NCBI GenBank assembly: GCA_028694795.1
Contig: JAQVKF010000006.1
Span: 1-46,277 of the forward strand
Reading direction: 5' to 3'
Source: Thermoguttaceae bacterium
GTDB taxonomy: Bacteria > Planctomycetota > Planctomycetia > Pirellulales > Thermoguttaceae
Length of the DNA: 46,277 bases
Every line of letters starts with the position of its first letter. Positions within the stretch are counted from its first letter, which is position 1. The translations under genes were made by a program, and so were the position numbers. Under the pieces are notes generated by a model that saw only the letters and a program-made list of their open reading frames with translations, did not search any database and was not told where the DNA came from. Shown one piece after another: positions 36,816-46,072 of the stretch.

Positions 36816-37334
36816 TCACTTTCGATAACGTTCCAGCAGATATAACCCCGCGAACAGATGGGGCGTCACGAGCAATCCCGCGTCGATTTTCAATTGGATA
36901 AACGCATCGATTTGCGAACGCGGCACACAGTGCGTGGTAATTTGTTCATGATCGACACCACCGCCTTCCGCGACACGTTTCGCCCCAAGAGCCAAAACGA
37001 TCCCGTTGCATTCGTCCGTCATACCGGCGGAACTGGGAAATCGTCCACAATCAATCCACGTTTCCGCGGTATAACCACATTCTTCGAGAAGTTCACGCCG
37101 CGCGGCCTCAAGAGCGGTTTCGTCTTTATTTTCGTCCCCTACCAATCCGGCGGCCCATTCCAGTACACGACGTCCCATCGGCACACGAAACTGTTCAATA
37201 AGTACCAATTGATCGTCCTCGGTGAGCGGCACGATATTCACCCCGCCGGCGGTTCCGCATCGTTGCGCCCATTCCCAGCGGCCCGTCTTGCGAATGCGTA
37301 AAAATTTTCCTTCCCAGCAAATTTCATCCATCAC
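36816..37334 (-). CDS. NUDIX hydrolase, ADP-ribose pyrophosphatase-like
   Basis: 172 residues. The Nudix box is complete: G(DENKD)E(TALEAAR)RELLEECGY at about 67-89, after the strand LIEQFRVPMGRRVLEWAAGLV that is typical of the ADP-ribose pyrophosphatase (NudF-like) subgroup. It hydrolyses nucleoside-diphosphate-linked compounds, using Mg bound to the Glu residues of the box; ADP-ribose is likely but not proved. The end (HLFAGLYLLERYRK) fits the family. It starts 51 nt after the stop of the isochorismatase-like gene on the same strand, so the two are probably one transcript. Confidence 0.88.
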   Translation of the reverse strand: MMDEICWEGKFLRIRKTGRWEWAQRCGTAGGVNIVPLTEDDQLVLIEQFRVPMGRRVLEWAAGLVGDENKDETALEAARRELLEECGYTAETWIDCGRFPSSAGMTDECNGIVLALGAKRVAEGGGVDHEQITTHCVPRSQIDAFIQLKIDAGLLVTPHLFAGLYLLERYRK

Positions 37335-37385
37335 AGTTCCCCACTTTTTTCAGTGTCTCCCAAAGTTATCTCGGCAGATTAAATT

Positions 37386-38039
37386 TCAGTTCTCATGATG
37401 GCCCAGGGTCTCACGAGCCAAGCGACTGACCTCGCGGAATTGTGGGGCGAGTGACGTTTGACACCATTCGAACATCGTCGCCTCCGTTGTGGTCAGGACG
37501 ACCCCGGCGGCCTCCATCCGTCGCAAAGCCACCTCATGATCATGTGGAAAACGACTACCGATCGCGTCAGTCGCTAAAAATACACGCCAACCCGCGGCCA
37601 GCAGATCAAGTGCTGTTTGTTGTACACAAATGTGTGTTTCTACACCACATATGAGAAGATTTCGGAGCGGCAAATGGGGGGCCGCGTTTGCGCGCGACAG
37701 CGCAGTATCTTCCGTGTTCTCCATGGAAATGGAGGCTGGCGATCCCAAAAACGACCGGAGATTTTCCACTTCATCACAGCTGAACGTTCGCTTCGCCGTT
37801 CGGAAGCATCGGGTCGTGGGCAAATGTTCGACCAGCTCGGGCAATGTCGCTCCAAGCTTTTCGGGATATTGCTCGGTGACAGCCACTGGCAACTCGAACA
37901 GTTTGGCCGCGTCCAGCAAACGTCGTACATTCCACGTGAGACGTGTCCCCTCGTGAATCACCGGAATCAGCCGTTCCTGAATATCAATCACCAGCAATCC
38001 GGTGTTCATGAATGTCATCAGCTCAGAGGAACGTTGCAT
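37386..38039 (-). CDS. Isochorismatase-like cysteine hydrolase
   Basis: 217 residues from ATG 38039, with AGGGAG 7 nt upstream. Alpha/beta fold with the catalytic Asp near the N-terminus (LLVIDIQERLIP, DxQ motif), a Lys in RTAKRTFS and the nucleophile Cys in ICGVETHICVQQTALDLLAAG. The VETHICV form and the sequence RFPHDHEVALRRMEAAGV place it in the YcaC/isochorismatase-related hydrolase group. The physiological substrate is not known. Cytoplasmic. It is first in a probable two-gene operon with the NUDIX gene. Confidence 0.88.
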   Translation of the reverse strand: MQRSSELMTFMNTGLLVIDIQERLIPVIHEGTRLTWNVRRLLDAAKLFELPVAVTEQYPEKLGATLPELVEHLPTTRCFRTAKRTFSCDEVENLRSFLGSPASISMENTEDTALSRANAAPHLPLRNLLICGVETHICVQQTALDLLAAGWRVFLATDAIGSRFPHDHEVALRRMEAAGVVLTTTEATMFEWCQTSLAPQFREVSRLARETLGHHEN

Positions 38040-38551
38040 GTTTTTTCTCCCTCATGATTACGCCGTATAAAGTGCAATACTCTCGACAACGCAAGGACGT
38101 CCGCATCCCAATTCAGTCGAGAACGCCCGGTAGCGGGTTCGCACTTTTTACCAGGACGTGTTCACATACAATCACATAGTAAAAACCGATAGCCAAGAAT
38201 AAAATGGCAACAATCGGTGTGGTTTATGCCAGTTGATGTTGAAGTTTGTACGTCTAATAAAATGTTTTGGAGGGGGAGTTTGAGGGGAAACGTTTTGCAA
38301 AAAGTTGCCTCTCATTGGTTTTATTTCGCCCAAAAAAAGTTTGATGAAAAAGCATTTTCGCGGAAAATGCGCAAACTTTTTACCTGACGCTGGTACAACC
38401 GATCGCTCCGATTGAGATAGCAACTTGTATGAACACGCCCTAGACGGTGGTAATGATTCCAACTTGGTGAGCAGGCATGATGGTCTGCGGATTGCGGCGC
38501 AAAGTCGTAACGGCGATCCAGCATTGCCTTCCCAAATCGGTGTCGAATATT
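38040..38551. other. Spacer between LarA-like and isochorismatase-like genes
   Basis: About 510 bases, more than half taken by MITE-like copy C (38151-38445). Both flanking genes are on the minus strand. No promoter for the isochorismatase gene was singled out in the 110 bases upstream of it. Confidence 0.5.
38151..38445 (+). repeat. MITE-like repeat family, copy C (short subtype)
   Basis: About 295 bp, from CCAGGACGTGTTCACATACAA to TTGTATGAACACGCCCTAGAC, imperfect inverted repeats. The inside parallels copy B: GAGGGGAAAC...GTTGCCTCTC hairpin, AAAAAAAGTTTG with GCATTTTC-GCG-GAAAATGC nested and CAAACTTTTT, then TTTTTACCTGACGCTGGTAC. Base changes against copy B often keep pairing, for example GCG to GCA in the nested arm. 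Similarity continues for about 30 nt past the right end and is also seen beside copy A, so the limits are approximate. Confidence 0.72.
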
Positions 38552-39922
38552 TTACAAAATGTTCCACTCGTTGGGTTTGTCAGCGGCGACGCGGCTTAAC
38601 ACATACGGTCCTTCCGGTATCACGGCGATTTTCGCGTGAAGCCCATAGTGCTGTAATGCCTCGGCCACCGCGATTTCCACCGTTTCCGCCGTTTTCGCGT
38701 ACATCCGACGCAACGTCTGAGCGGGAACGCCATCGGTCACAAAAACCACTTTCGCTTTTCGCAGCACTTTCGCAAATTCCTCTATCTGCCACTGATCAAT
38801 CTGAAAGTACTTTTTCGACAAGATGGCATCCATAAAATCGTGAATCGTACGATAATCGGTAAAACATTGGACAAAAGCCTCCGAGCCGAGCCCCTCACGC
38901 ATACCTGCCGCGCAGATAATCGTTCCACCAGGTTTAACGATCTCCGCCGCCGCCACCGCCCCCTTAATTGATTGGTAAAATGTCGTATCTAATGGATAAC
39001 CAGCCGCAGAGGTCACCACAATATCAACCGGCTCCGGAATGGTCACGCTCAACAATTTTTCCGCAAATTGAACGCCCGATTGCCAGGCCGCCTCCATGTC
39101 GCCAGCGACCACCTGCCGAATCTGGCGTGTACGATCAAGTACCACATTCACGATAAAATCAAGGCCCGCGTGTCTGGCGATCCACGTATTTTCCTCATGG
39201 ACCGGATTGCGGTCCAGCACACCAATCGTGGCGTTTGGATGTTCGAGAAAACGTGGCGCATGCCATGCGCAAATCGTTTCTTTAGCCGCCAATCCCGGAC
39301 ACACTAGTTTACGGCCTCCCGACCAACCTGCCATAAAATGCGGCTCAATCAAACCGACACCAATCTTTAATTCCGCGTCGCACCAACGAGAATCAATCCA
39401 AATCGGAATCGCTCTTGGAGTCTCACCCAAATAGGTATGCGACGTGAGATCCGTTGCCACATGATTCTCCACACGATACGATTGGACAATCTTCTCGCCG
39501 AGCATTTGGCATAATTCTTCCCGCGTATTTGGCCGGTGTAATCCGGTTGCCACGAGCAAGGTGATCGCCGAAGTCGGAATCCCCGCTGCTGCCAGCGTTT
39601 CCAAAATCGGTGGCAATAACACTTCATTCGGAACGGGACGTGTGATGTCACAGATCGCGATTGCCGCCGATTTTTTTCCACGTGCCAGTCGTGCCAACGA
39701 GACACTTGCAATCGGATTGGCAAATGCGAGTGCGATCAACTGGCGCTCACGTTCCTGAGGCGTGTCGAATAGCTGTATGAACTGTTCTTTTTCCGGCATA
39801 TCTCGGAACTGTTCTTGAAGCGTTTTTGTCGAAGTCAACGAACACTGCATGATCGCGGCGACGTTGGGCTTGGGCAGCTCGACATCTAAACCATCATGGT
39901 GGTATGCAAGGCGAATTTTCAT
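38552..39922 (-). CDS. LarA-like nickel-pincer-dependent racemase (DUF2088 family)
   Basis: About 456 residues from ATG 39922; ATG 39937 and a TTG at 39946 are alternatives, and the ribosome site is weak. LarA-type motifs are present: the DxTRP loop ([16 protein letters not shown]), the catalytic-type His in GLHRPN, and [19 protein letters not shown] with the His and the Lys that in lactate racemase is bonded to the pincer cofactor. LarA proteins racemise or epimerise alpha-hydroxy acids. The substrate here may be lactate or another 2-hydroxy acid. The cofactor needs LarB, LarC and LarE; none is in the window. Confidence 0.85.
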   Translation of the reverse strand: MKIRLAYHHDGLDVELPKPNVAAIMQCSLTSTKTLQEQFRDMPEKEQFIQLFDTPQERERQLIALAFANPIASVSLARLARGKKSAAIAICDITRPVPNEVLLPPILETLAAAGIPTSAITLLVATGLHRPNTREELCQMLGEKIVQSYRVENHVATDLTSHTYLGETPRAIPIWIDSRWCDAELKIGVGLIEPHFMAGWSGGRKLVCPGLAAKETICAWHAPRFLEHPNATIGVLDRNPVHEENTWIARHAGLDFIVNVVLDRTRQIRQVVAGDMEAAWQSGVQFAEKLLSVTIPEPVDIVVTSAAGYPLDTTFYQSIKGAVAAAEIVKPGGTIICAAGMREGLGSEAFVQCFTDYRTIHDFMDAILSKKYFQIDQWQIEEFAKVLRKAKVVFVTDGVPAQTLRRMYAKTAETVEIAVAEALQHYGLHAKIAVIPEGPYVLSRVAADKPNEWNIL

Positions 39923-40519
39923 CAATGATCTCGTCATCAAAGGCAAGAGGGAAAGTTTAGGACCTTTTTGAGTTTACGCTTAAGTGTCGGCAATCCATAA
40001 AAATGAAAATTGCTCTTTGCTTAGGCAGCAATTACGAGTATATACTAAATCCAGACGATGAAGCTCAAGTGAGAAGGGACGCCGTCGTGAAAAATCGAGA
40101 AAAATCCAAACGCGAAACTGACCGCAGGGATTGCGTTCCACATTCGTCTCAGTTTCAGCCGGAATCCACACGGTATTCCTCTTTTTGCTTCACGAAACAG
40201 AAGGGGGGCAAAATATATCATTCCACGCAATATTACATATTACGTATGTACGGAATCATTTCAACCAAGCCGAACCGATCATGGCGATATCGCAACCGTC
40301 ATGATCGTCCACGTTTGGACGGTTAAGTATTCATCTCCAGATCGTGCCAACCCAAACAGCAAAAGCTCCACAGGTTTGCCTTCGCGTCTGTAAGAATATA
40401 CCACCCACTGGAATATACTCCACATCCACTGAATTAGCTAGTTGGAAAAAACAAAAAAAGTTTAAAATGTAAAAAGCAAAAACGGCCCAACCAAACCTAT
40501 TTTGGCATAGGAACCCTAT
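39923..40519. other. Divergent intergenic region
   Basis: About 600 bases between the minus-strand LarA-like gene and the plus-strand TIM-barrel gene. A promoter-like pair is seen at TTGCTT (40017-40022) and TATACT (40041-40046) with 18-nt spacing, 470 nt before the plus gene. The frame 40003-40326 is not protein-like. The last 100 bases are A-rich. Confidence 0.4.
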
Positions 40520-41542
40520 ATGAATACACCCATTTCACGACGTCAATTATTACAGGCGGGAACCGCTTTCGGTGGTTTCTCACTGTTAAGTTCCCTAGCA
40601 CAGGCTCAAGAGCCGACATCCACAGACACCGCCACTCCAGCAACAACGACTACCGAGCCGATACCATCCACACCGCCCCCCACAGCAGACGTACAAAATG
40701 TCGATATTTTACTCGGTGGTCCCGTTTTCGACGCACCATCTGATCCAGAGGGCTGGGTCCAGGCACATCGCAAACTCGGTTACCGCGCAGCGTTTGGGCC
40801 ACCGGTCGGAATTGACGATTTGCCGCGAGTACGTGCGTTCGAAGATGCCTGCCGAAAGTACGGGCTGACGATTGCGGAAGTCGGTGTGTGGAATAATCTT
40901 ATGGATGCGGATGCCGTACGCGCGGCCGAAAATATGAAGGCGATGGAACATGGATTGGCGTTGGCCGACGAACTCAACGCACGATGCTGTGTGAATATCG
41001 CCGGGTCATACAACAAAGATTTGTGGTTCGGTCCATCCGCAAAGAATTTGTCGAAAGAATTTTTTGATCGAACGGTCGAAAACGCTCGCAAAATTATCGA
41101 TGCCGTTCAACCGAAACGCACGAAGCTCGGTTGGGAAATCGTCGGTTGGTCCATCCCATCTTCCGCTGATCAGTACTCCGAGCTGATCAAAGCGATTGAT
41201 CGTCCCGCGTTTGGTGTCCATTTGGATCCCGCCAACGCGGTGAATCGACCGGAGTTGTTTTACGACACAACCGCTCTGCTTGGTGAGCTTTTCGACAAAC
41301 TCGGACCACAGATTGTGAGCTGTCATGCGAAAGATTTACAGTGGATCGTCGAGATGAATTTACATTTTGTCGAGGTAGAATGTGGTAAGGGCGTGATGGA
41401 TTTTGCAACCTATCTCAAACGGGTCGCTTCGTTGCCGCAACATCCACCGGTGATGTTTGAACATATGCCCGACGCAGCCACCTACGACCGTTGTCGAGAA
41501 CATCTACTCAAAGTATGTGCCGAAAATGGTTTACGTGTGTGA
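40520..41542 (+). CDS. Tat-exported sugar phosphate isomerase/epimerase-like TIM-barrel protein
   Basis: 340 residues. The N-terminus carries a twin-arginine signal (ISRRQLLQAG followed by a hydrophobic core and AQAQ), then a Thr/Pro-rich linker to about residue 55. The rest is a xylose-isomerase-like TIM barrel (AP endonuclease 2 superfamily). It shows motifs LTIAEVGVWNNLM, LGWEIVGWSIP, FGVHLDPANAV, VSCHAKDLQW, VEVECGKGVMDF and PPVMFEHM. Glu, His and Asp residues typical of the metal site are seen in these strands. Such exported isomerase-like proteins are very numerous in planctomycetes and are thought to act on sugars or inositols; the substrate is unknown. A strong hairpin follows the stop. 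Confidence 0.85.
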   Translation: MNTPISRRQLLQAGTAFGGFSLLSSLAQAQEPTSTDTATPATTTTEPIPSTPPPTADVQNVDILLGGPVFDAPSDPEGWVQAHRKLGYRAAFGPPVGIDDLPRVRAFEDACRKYGLTIAEVGVWNNLMDADAVRAAENMKAMEHGLALADELNARCCVNIAGSYNKDLWFGPSAKNLSKEFFDRTVENARKIIDAVQPKRTKLGWEIVGWSIPSSADQYSELIKAIDRPAFGVHLDPANAVNRPELFYDTTALLGELFDKLGPQIVSCHAKDLQWIVEMNLHFVEVECGKGVMDFATYLKRVASLPQHPPVMFEHMPDAATYDRCREHLLKVCAENGLRV

Positions 41543-41557
41543 TGCCATGGCTAAGTT

Positions 41558-41602
41558 ACATTCCAAAATGTCGGCTACCAAAACATTTTGGAATGTTTCT
41601 CT
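41558..41602 (+). terminator. Hairpin terminator after the TIM-barrel gene
   Basis: Perfect 14-bp inverted repeat ACATTCCAAAATGT (41558-41571) and ACATTTTGGAATGT (41583-41596) with an 11-nt loop, followed by TTTCTCT. It starts 16 nt after the stop codon. A second 8-bp hairpin (TCTGTGGG/CCCACAGA, 41727-41750) lies nearer to the converging lipoprotein gene. Confidence 0.65.
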
Positions 41603-41768
41603 CGCTTACGCTCCTAACGGGCTGTTACGCAATGCGTTGGTCTCGTCCTAATTTGCCATCTTTCTAATCGGAATTCGCTGAAATTCCGTCATTCGACCAC
41701 CGCAAACTCCGTAGATCAACCTCAACTCTGTGGGCATGTTTACCCACAGAACACGGTTCACAGCAACA

Positions 41769-42305
41769 TTAACGAATGGTCACCTTTTTGTGGATGGGTT
41801 TTCCAACATCGAATTTTTCACGTGTCGTCCCCGACACCTTTACCTGGAACGGTGTGTTCTTGGGGTCTTTGTATTGAAGATCCACATAATCGAAAGCCTC
41901 CCCGCCACGTCCTGAAAAACTAGGTGAGGCAAGCTGTTCTGGTGTGGGAGCACCTTCAATGACTGTTTTGGTGATTGTCACACGAAAATCCCCTTCCGGT
42001 GACCCCTCAAAATCACCATGCGTATACATTTGTGCCACACCTTGTTCGTTTGTCACTCCACCCACGGCCCACTGGAGTTGATCACTCACGAAACCAACCG
42101 TCGCCTCTGCCAATGGTTTGCCATCTTGGATGACTTCCACTTGACAGGGCACAAGGTCAGGAAACCCCTCCGGCGTCGGTTTCCCCCCACATCCTACTAT
42201 CAATAACAAGCCTAAAACCATGATACCTGGGAACATGGAACGAAAACATCGCCATTGGCTTAATCCCTTGGATTTACACTGACCACAATCAAATGTCGGT
42301 AACAA
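41769..42305 (-). CDS. Lipoprotein with transthyretin-like (carboxypeptidase-regulatory-like) fold, DUF1559-associated
   Basis: 178 residues from TTG 42305, supported by AAGGAG 6 nt upstream (42312-42317), although the N-terminus is long for a lipoprotein. The lipobox LLLIVGCGG follows a hydrophobic stretch near residues 27-40; the protein would be lipidated on that Cys and anchored to a membrane. The mature part is a small beta-sandwich (CQVEVIQDGKPLAEATVGFVSD, GGVTNEQGVAQM, FRVTITKT), as in the peptidase-regulatory-like lipoproteins encoded beside DUF1559 genes. The DUF1559 gene is immediately upstream on the same strand (62 nt), so co-transcription is likely. The function is unknown. Confidence 0.8.
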   Translation of the reverse strand: MLPTFDCGQCKSKGLSQWRCFRSMFPGIMVLGLLLIVGCGGKPTPEGFPDLVPCQVEVIQDGKPLAEATVGFVSDQLQWAVGGVTNEQGVAQMYTHGDFEGSPEGDFRVTITKTVIEGAPTPEQLASPSFSGRGGEAFDYVDLQYKDPKNTPFQVKVSGTTREKFDVGKPIHKKVTIR

Positions 42306-42366
42306 GCGAAGCTCCTTTGCAAAACAAACATAAATTCACAGTTGCGTCACAGCCAATATTCCATTC

Positions 42367-43479
42367 CTACGGAAGTGAAATCGTTTCGCCTCCATTGATC
42401 GAGCCTAATGCCCCCCATGTACCGTACGGACTCGGCCCGGTAACAACTTGTGCATCCATGAGGTTTCCGGTATGGATTGAATCGCTCACGAACATCACCG
42501 AGCCATCCACACGCAGTGCGTTGACGCCGCCGGAATGATTACTCGTCGGCGCAAAAGAGCCCCATTCATGAACCGTGAACCCACCCGCCACACAGGAAAC
42601 CGAGTTGGGTGGAAGGGTACAGGTAAACCAAGCGTCCGCCGAACGACCGTTGGACCAAATACGTCCGCGCCATAAATGTGCCGGATTTTTAATTGATTTG
42701 CGATCAGCACTGTATGCGTTGTTCAGACAGAGTCCCGCTCGACCCTCACCATCATGAGGCTGATAGGCCGCCACACCACCCTTTAAATTGGATGTATTAT
42801 TACTGGACGGAACCACACATTCACTCAAGCAGATCGTATTGCTTGTACCATCCGTGACCGCGGCCATTGACTTCCAGGCTTCACGTTGGAAAAAGCCTCG
42901 CTTACCAACATGAGCGCGTGGCGTCCATTCCATATCAGGACGGCTGGCAAAGCTCCACATCCCATCCCCAGCACAGTAGTAAATATTCGTACACGACGAA
43001 CCTACCCCGGAGGTCACCTCCGTATTGTTTCCATCAGAGGGACACAGAAGCGACGGAATCTTGTTGGCGTACCACGTTTTGTTTGCCGCGGCGAGATCCC
43101 AAACCACATAATATCCACTCGTCACGGAGGAATCAGTGTCCGCGCGTTTCGCCCAATCGACATAGGTGTCGTAGAGAGCTTTTTGTTCCATATAGGGCAG
43201 TAGAAAAACAACCGCGCCATTCGTCGGTGAGGTCCAAACGTTGCCTGAATCCTGCCGAAATCCTAGAAAATGACAATTACCAGCCGGAAATGCGTTGTGG
43301 CTGTCGTGATACGTATGCAGCGCAATTCCTAATTGTTTGAAATTATTCGTACATTGCGCGCGTCGTGCCGCTTCACGTGCCGCTTGTACCGCTGGTAATA
43401 ACAACGCGATTAAAATACCGATAATCGCGATGACCACCAACAATTCGACCAAAGTAAATCCCGCTCGTTCATGTTTCAT
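42367..43479 (-). CDS. DUF1559 prepilin-type protein
   Basis: 370 residues from ATG 43479, with GGAGG 8 nt upstream; the frame is open five codons further. The N-terminus is a type IV prepilin signal (RAGFTLVELLVVIAIIGILIALLLPAVQAAREAARR), cleaved before Phe and methylated by a prepilin peptidase. The body is DUF1559 (CTNNFKQLGIALHTYHDSHNAFPAG, ..FHPGG-like end NHSGGVNALRVDGSVMFVSDSI). Planctomycetes have large families of such pseudopilin-like proteins, of unknown function. It is followed by its lipoprotein partner. Confidence 0.93.
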   Translation of the reverse strand: MKHERAGFTLVELLVVIAIIGILIALLLPAVQAAREAARRAQCTNNFKQLGIALHTYHDSHNAFPAGNCHFLGFRQDSGNVWTSPTNGAVVFLLPYMEQKALYDTYVDWAKRADTDSSVTSGYYVVWDLAAANKTWYANKIPSLLCPSDGNNTEVTSGVGSSCTNIYYCAGDGMWSFASRPDMEWTPRAHVGKRGFFQREAWKSMAAVTDGTSNTICLSECVVPSSNNTSNLKGGVAAYQPHDGEGRAGLCLNNAYSADRKSIKNPAHLWRGRIWSNGRSADAWFTCTLPPNSVSCVAGGFTVHEWGSFAPTSNHSGGVNALRVDGSVMFVSDSIHTGNLMDAQVVTGPSPYGTWGALGSINGGETISLP

Positions 43480-44305
43480 TTTGTGATCCTCCACACCAAT
43501 GATATCCGAAAGAATCTAACTTTAAGCTGTTCGTTTTCCATCAAAACGGTTGGATTATCGTACTTGAGATGCCAAACTTCATCTTTATAGTTCAGACAGC
43601 ATCCTCATGCTGGATATAATACCATATTCTATAACATGAAGTCTATAAAAAAGGGGGATAAAAAGAGACTTTTCATTGTTTCAAAATACTTATGGAGGTA
43701 ATCCGCGAACGCATTCAGCGGAATATGTGAATTCGATTGGATATTTACAGTTACATCGTTCGCAACGGTGTCTTGCCGCTTATTTTAATATACCATGTTC
43801 AACGGAAGGTTGAGCTATTTGGCAGATAAAAAACGCCACTAAAAAAACGGGGAAAATACCAAAAAAGAGGAAAGCGTTTTTTATTAGGGCGTGTTTACAC
43901 TATGATGATAACGGTCGGAAACGCTCGGCTGTCCACTGCCTACAAATGCCGTATCCATACTCATTCCCAGCCGTTTTCTATATGGAAAATCCGACGGTGG
44001 ACATACACCTTGGCGGCCATCCATATTTATTTTTTCATCCTGGTAAGTCTTCGACTTACCAAAATGGAAAAATGTTTATCAATGAACGGGTAAAATTGGA
44101 ATTGTTTTGTAAAGTAAAGTTTAGAAAGGTAAAAGGAAAACAGATGGAGAGGAACTTTTTACCTGACGAGGGTACTGCAAAATTCACCTGACGCATCTGC
44201 GGGCCACATCAACCTTTTTACGACTCTTTCGGCTCGCGTTACAAGCGGTCGGGGGAGCAACTTTTCCATGGTGATGGTGTGAACACGCCCCGGACGCTGG
44301 CACTG
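43480..44305. other. Spacer between rpoD and DUF1559 genes
   Basis: About 830 bases, both neighbours on the minus strand. Copy D of the MITE-like family fills 43886-44291. The remainder (43480-43885) is AT-rich and should hold the DUF1559 promoter. The hairpin CAGCAT-CCTC-ATGCTG (43599-43614) lies in it. Confidence 0.5.
43886..44291 (+). repeat. MITE-like repeat family, full-length copy D
   Basis: 406 bp bounded by AGGGCGTGTTTACAC (43886-43900) and GTGTGAACACGCCCC (44277-44291), inverted repeats with 13 of 15 positions matching. Inside are GGTAAGTC-TTC-GACTTACC (a perfect 8-bp hairpin near 44041), the motif TTTTTACCTGACG and the GGCTCGCGTT...CAAGCGGTCGGGG block shared with copy A. It ends 14 nt after the rpoD stop, so it sits directly downstream of that gene. 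Confidence 0.75.
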
Positions 44306-46072
44306 CTACGCGGCATCTACGTGTTCATGATCTTGTAGAAAATCAGCATCCAAAAAACCTTCGAGCAATTTCGTCCGTTGCGGATGTTGTAATTTCTTGA
44401 CCGCTTTCGCTTCGATCTGTCGAACGCGTTCACGCGTAATGCGGAAGATACGCCCAACCTCTTCCAATGTATAGCTGTAGCCGTCACCTAGACCGTATCG
44501 CAAACGAATGATCTCCCGTTCACGTGTCGTAAGCGTTTTGAGCAATGACTCAATCCGACCTTTGAGTTGTTCATTTCCCGCGCACGATTCCGGTCGTGGA
44601 ACACTATGATCTTCGAGGAATTCACCAAAACTATTGTCTTCGTTTTCGCCTACCGGGCGATCCAAACTGACCGGTGTGCGACCGACATCCAACACACGTC
44701 GCGCTTCCTCGACGGGAACATCCGCGGCCAACGCAATTTCCTCCGTCGTCGGTTCGTAGCCATATTCCTGTGTCAAACGACGCGCGGCATTTCGCAATTT
44801 ACTCAATACATCAATCATATGGACTGGAATACGAATCGTGCGCGACTGATCAGCAATCGCTCGCGTAATCGCTTGGCGAATCCACCACGTCGCATAGGTC
44901 GAAAACTTATAACCGCGACGATACTCATATTTGTCCACCGCTCGCATCAATCCCGTGTTGCCTTCTTGAATCAGATCAAGGAACGAGAGGTTGCGGTTTC
45001 GATATTTCTTCGCAATCGAGACGACGAGCCGCAAATTACCACTTGAAAGTTCCCGTTTCGCGTCTTCATATTCCTGATACTCACGGCGCATTCGTTCGCA
45101 ACGACGTCGCAGCGACGAGGGTCCCTCCTGAACGATCGACATCAAACGGTGCAATTTACGGCGCAAACGTGTACGTTCCGGACAGGGCGACGCCGCGCCA
45201 CGTAACAGTTCGAGGCGGCGCAACACCGTGTCCATCTCCTCACGAATCTCATCCATCTGACGCATCATACCCTGAATACGTCGCGTCCGAAGACTCAGTT
45301 CCTCGACAAGAATCAGCATTTTACGACGACGTCGTATCAGTCGTTTTTGCGTATCGGCCTTCTGTTCGACCGTGGCATGTTTCGAGATAAGCGTGGCAAA
45401 ATCCATTTGACTCGCACGCAACAGATATTTAAGCGTCGCCAAATTGCGCGGCATACGCGACTGAATCTGCTCCTTCGTCAGCTGTTCGGTCAGGGACACT
45501 TTGACCGTTCGGTCAAACGGCAACAGACCGGCGTGAACCTTTTCGAGCGTCGCAATCGTGGTCTGAAGCGACAGATGGCAGCCGATCACCGTGTTGCGGA
45601 ATCGACTGCGAGTCCACTCAATGCGCTGGGCCAAGCGGACCTCTTCATCACGTGAAAGCAGTGGAATTTGTGACATTTGCGATAAATACAGACGAATGGG
45701 ATCACTCGACCATTTGGGCGCATCACCAAGACTCAGCGAACGAACGGGAATCTCGTCCTCCTCACCACCGACCACTTCGTCCGTTTCGTCGTAACCCGTT
45801 CCCGCATAACCGCTTTCGGAATCATCGTCGAAATCGTCCGTTTCGCTGGCAATCCGAAGTGTCGTATTTTGTCCGACAACCGAACACTGGGTTTCATCGC
45901 AAAGCTCAATGCCACTCTGACGCAAAGAAAGAAGCAGACAATCCAGCCGCTCCGGCGTCATCGCCTCGTCGGGCAGAAGCTCGACGACATTATCATACGT
46001 AAGAAAACCTTGTTTCTTGCCCTGTTCCAACAGCACCGACAGTTGTCGATCAAACGATTCAAACGACTCCAT
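44306..46072 (-). CDS. rpoD: RNA polymerase primary sigma factor (sigma-70/RpoD)
   Basis: 588 residues from ATG 46072 (GGA 8-9 nt upstream). Region 1.1-like N-terminus, an acidic stretch (about 75-110), region 1.2 ([29 protein letters not shown]), then a long non-conserved coiled region (about 160-340). Region 2 follows ([67 protein letters not shown]), which binds core enzyme and the -10 element. Region 3 is followed by region 4 ([15 protein letters not shown]...[30 protein letters not shown]), which binds the -35 element. This is a housekeeping sigma factor. The gene upstream is outside or at the right edge; a dnaG, the usual neighbour, is not identifiable. Confidence 0.96.
   Translation of the reverse strand: MESFESFDRQLSVLLEQGKKQGFLTYDNVVELLPDEAMTPERLDCLLLSLRQSGIELCDETQCSVVGQNTTLRIASETDDFDDDSESGYAGTGYDETDEVVGGEEDEIPVRSLSLGDAPKWSSDPIRLYLSQMSQIPLLSRDEEVRLAQRIEWTRSRFRNTVIGCHLSLQTTIATLEKVHAGLLPFDRTVKVSLTEQLTKEQIQSRMPRNLATLKYLLRASQMDFATLISKHATVEQKADTQKRLIRRRRKMLILVEELSLRTRRIQGMMRQMDEIREEMDTVLRRLELLRGAASPCPERTRLRRKLHRLMSIVQEGPSSLRRRCERMRREYQEYEDAKRELSSGNLRLVVSIAKKYRNRNLSFLDLIQEGNTGLMRAVDKYEYRRGYKFSTYATWWIRQAITRAIADQSRTIRIPVHMIDVLSKLRNAARRLTQEYGYEPTTEEIALAADVPVEEARRVLDVGRTPVSLDRPVGENEDNSFGEFLEDHSVPRPESCAGNEQLKGRIESLLKTLTTREREIIRLRYGLGDGYSYTLEEVGRIFRITRERVRQIEAKAVKKLQHPQRTKLLEGFLDADFLQDHEHVDAA

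Noticed and set aside
40003-40326. 107-residue plus-strand frame
   Set aside because: Composition is unlike the neighbouring genes, there is no ribosome site, and the sequence looks like translated spacer.
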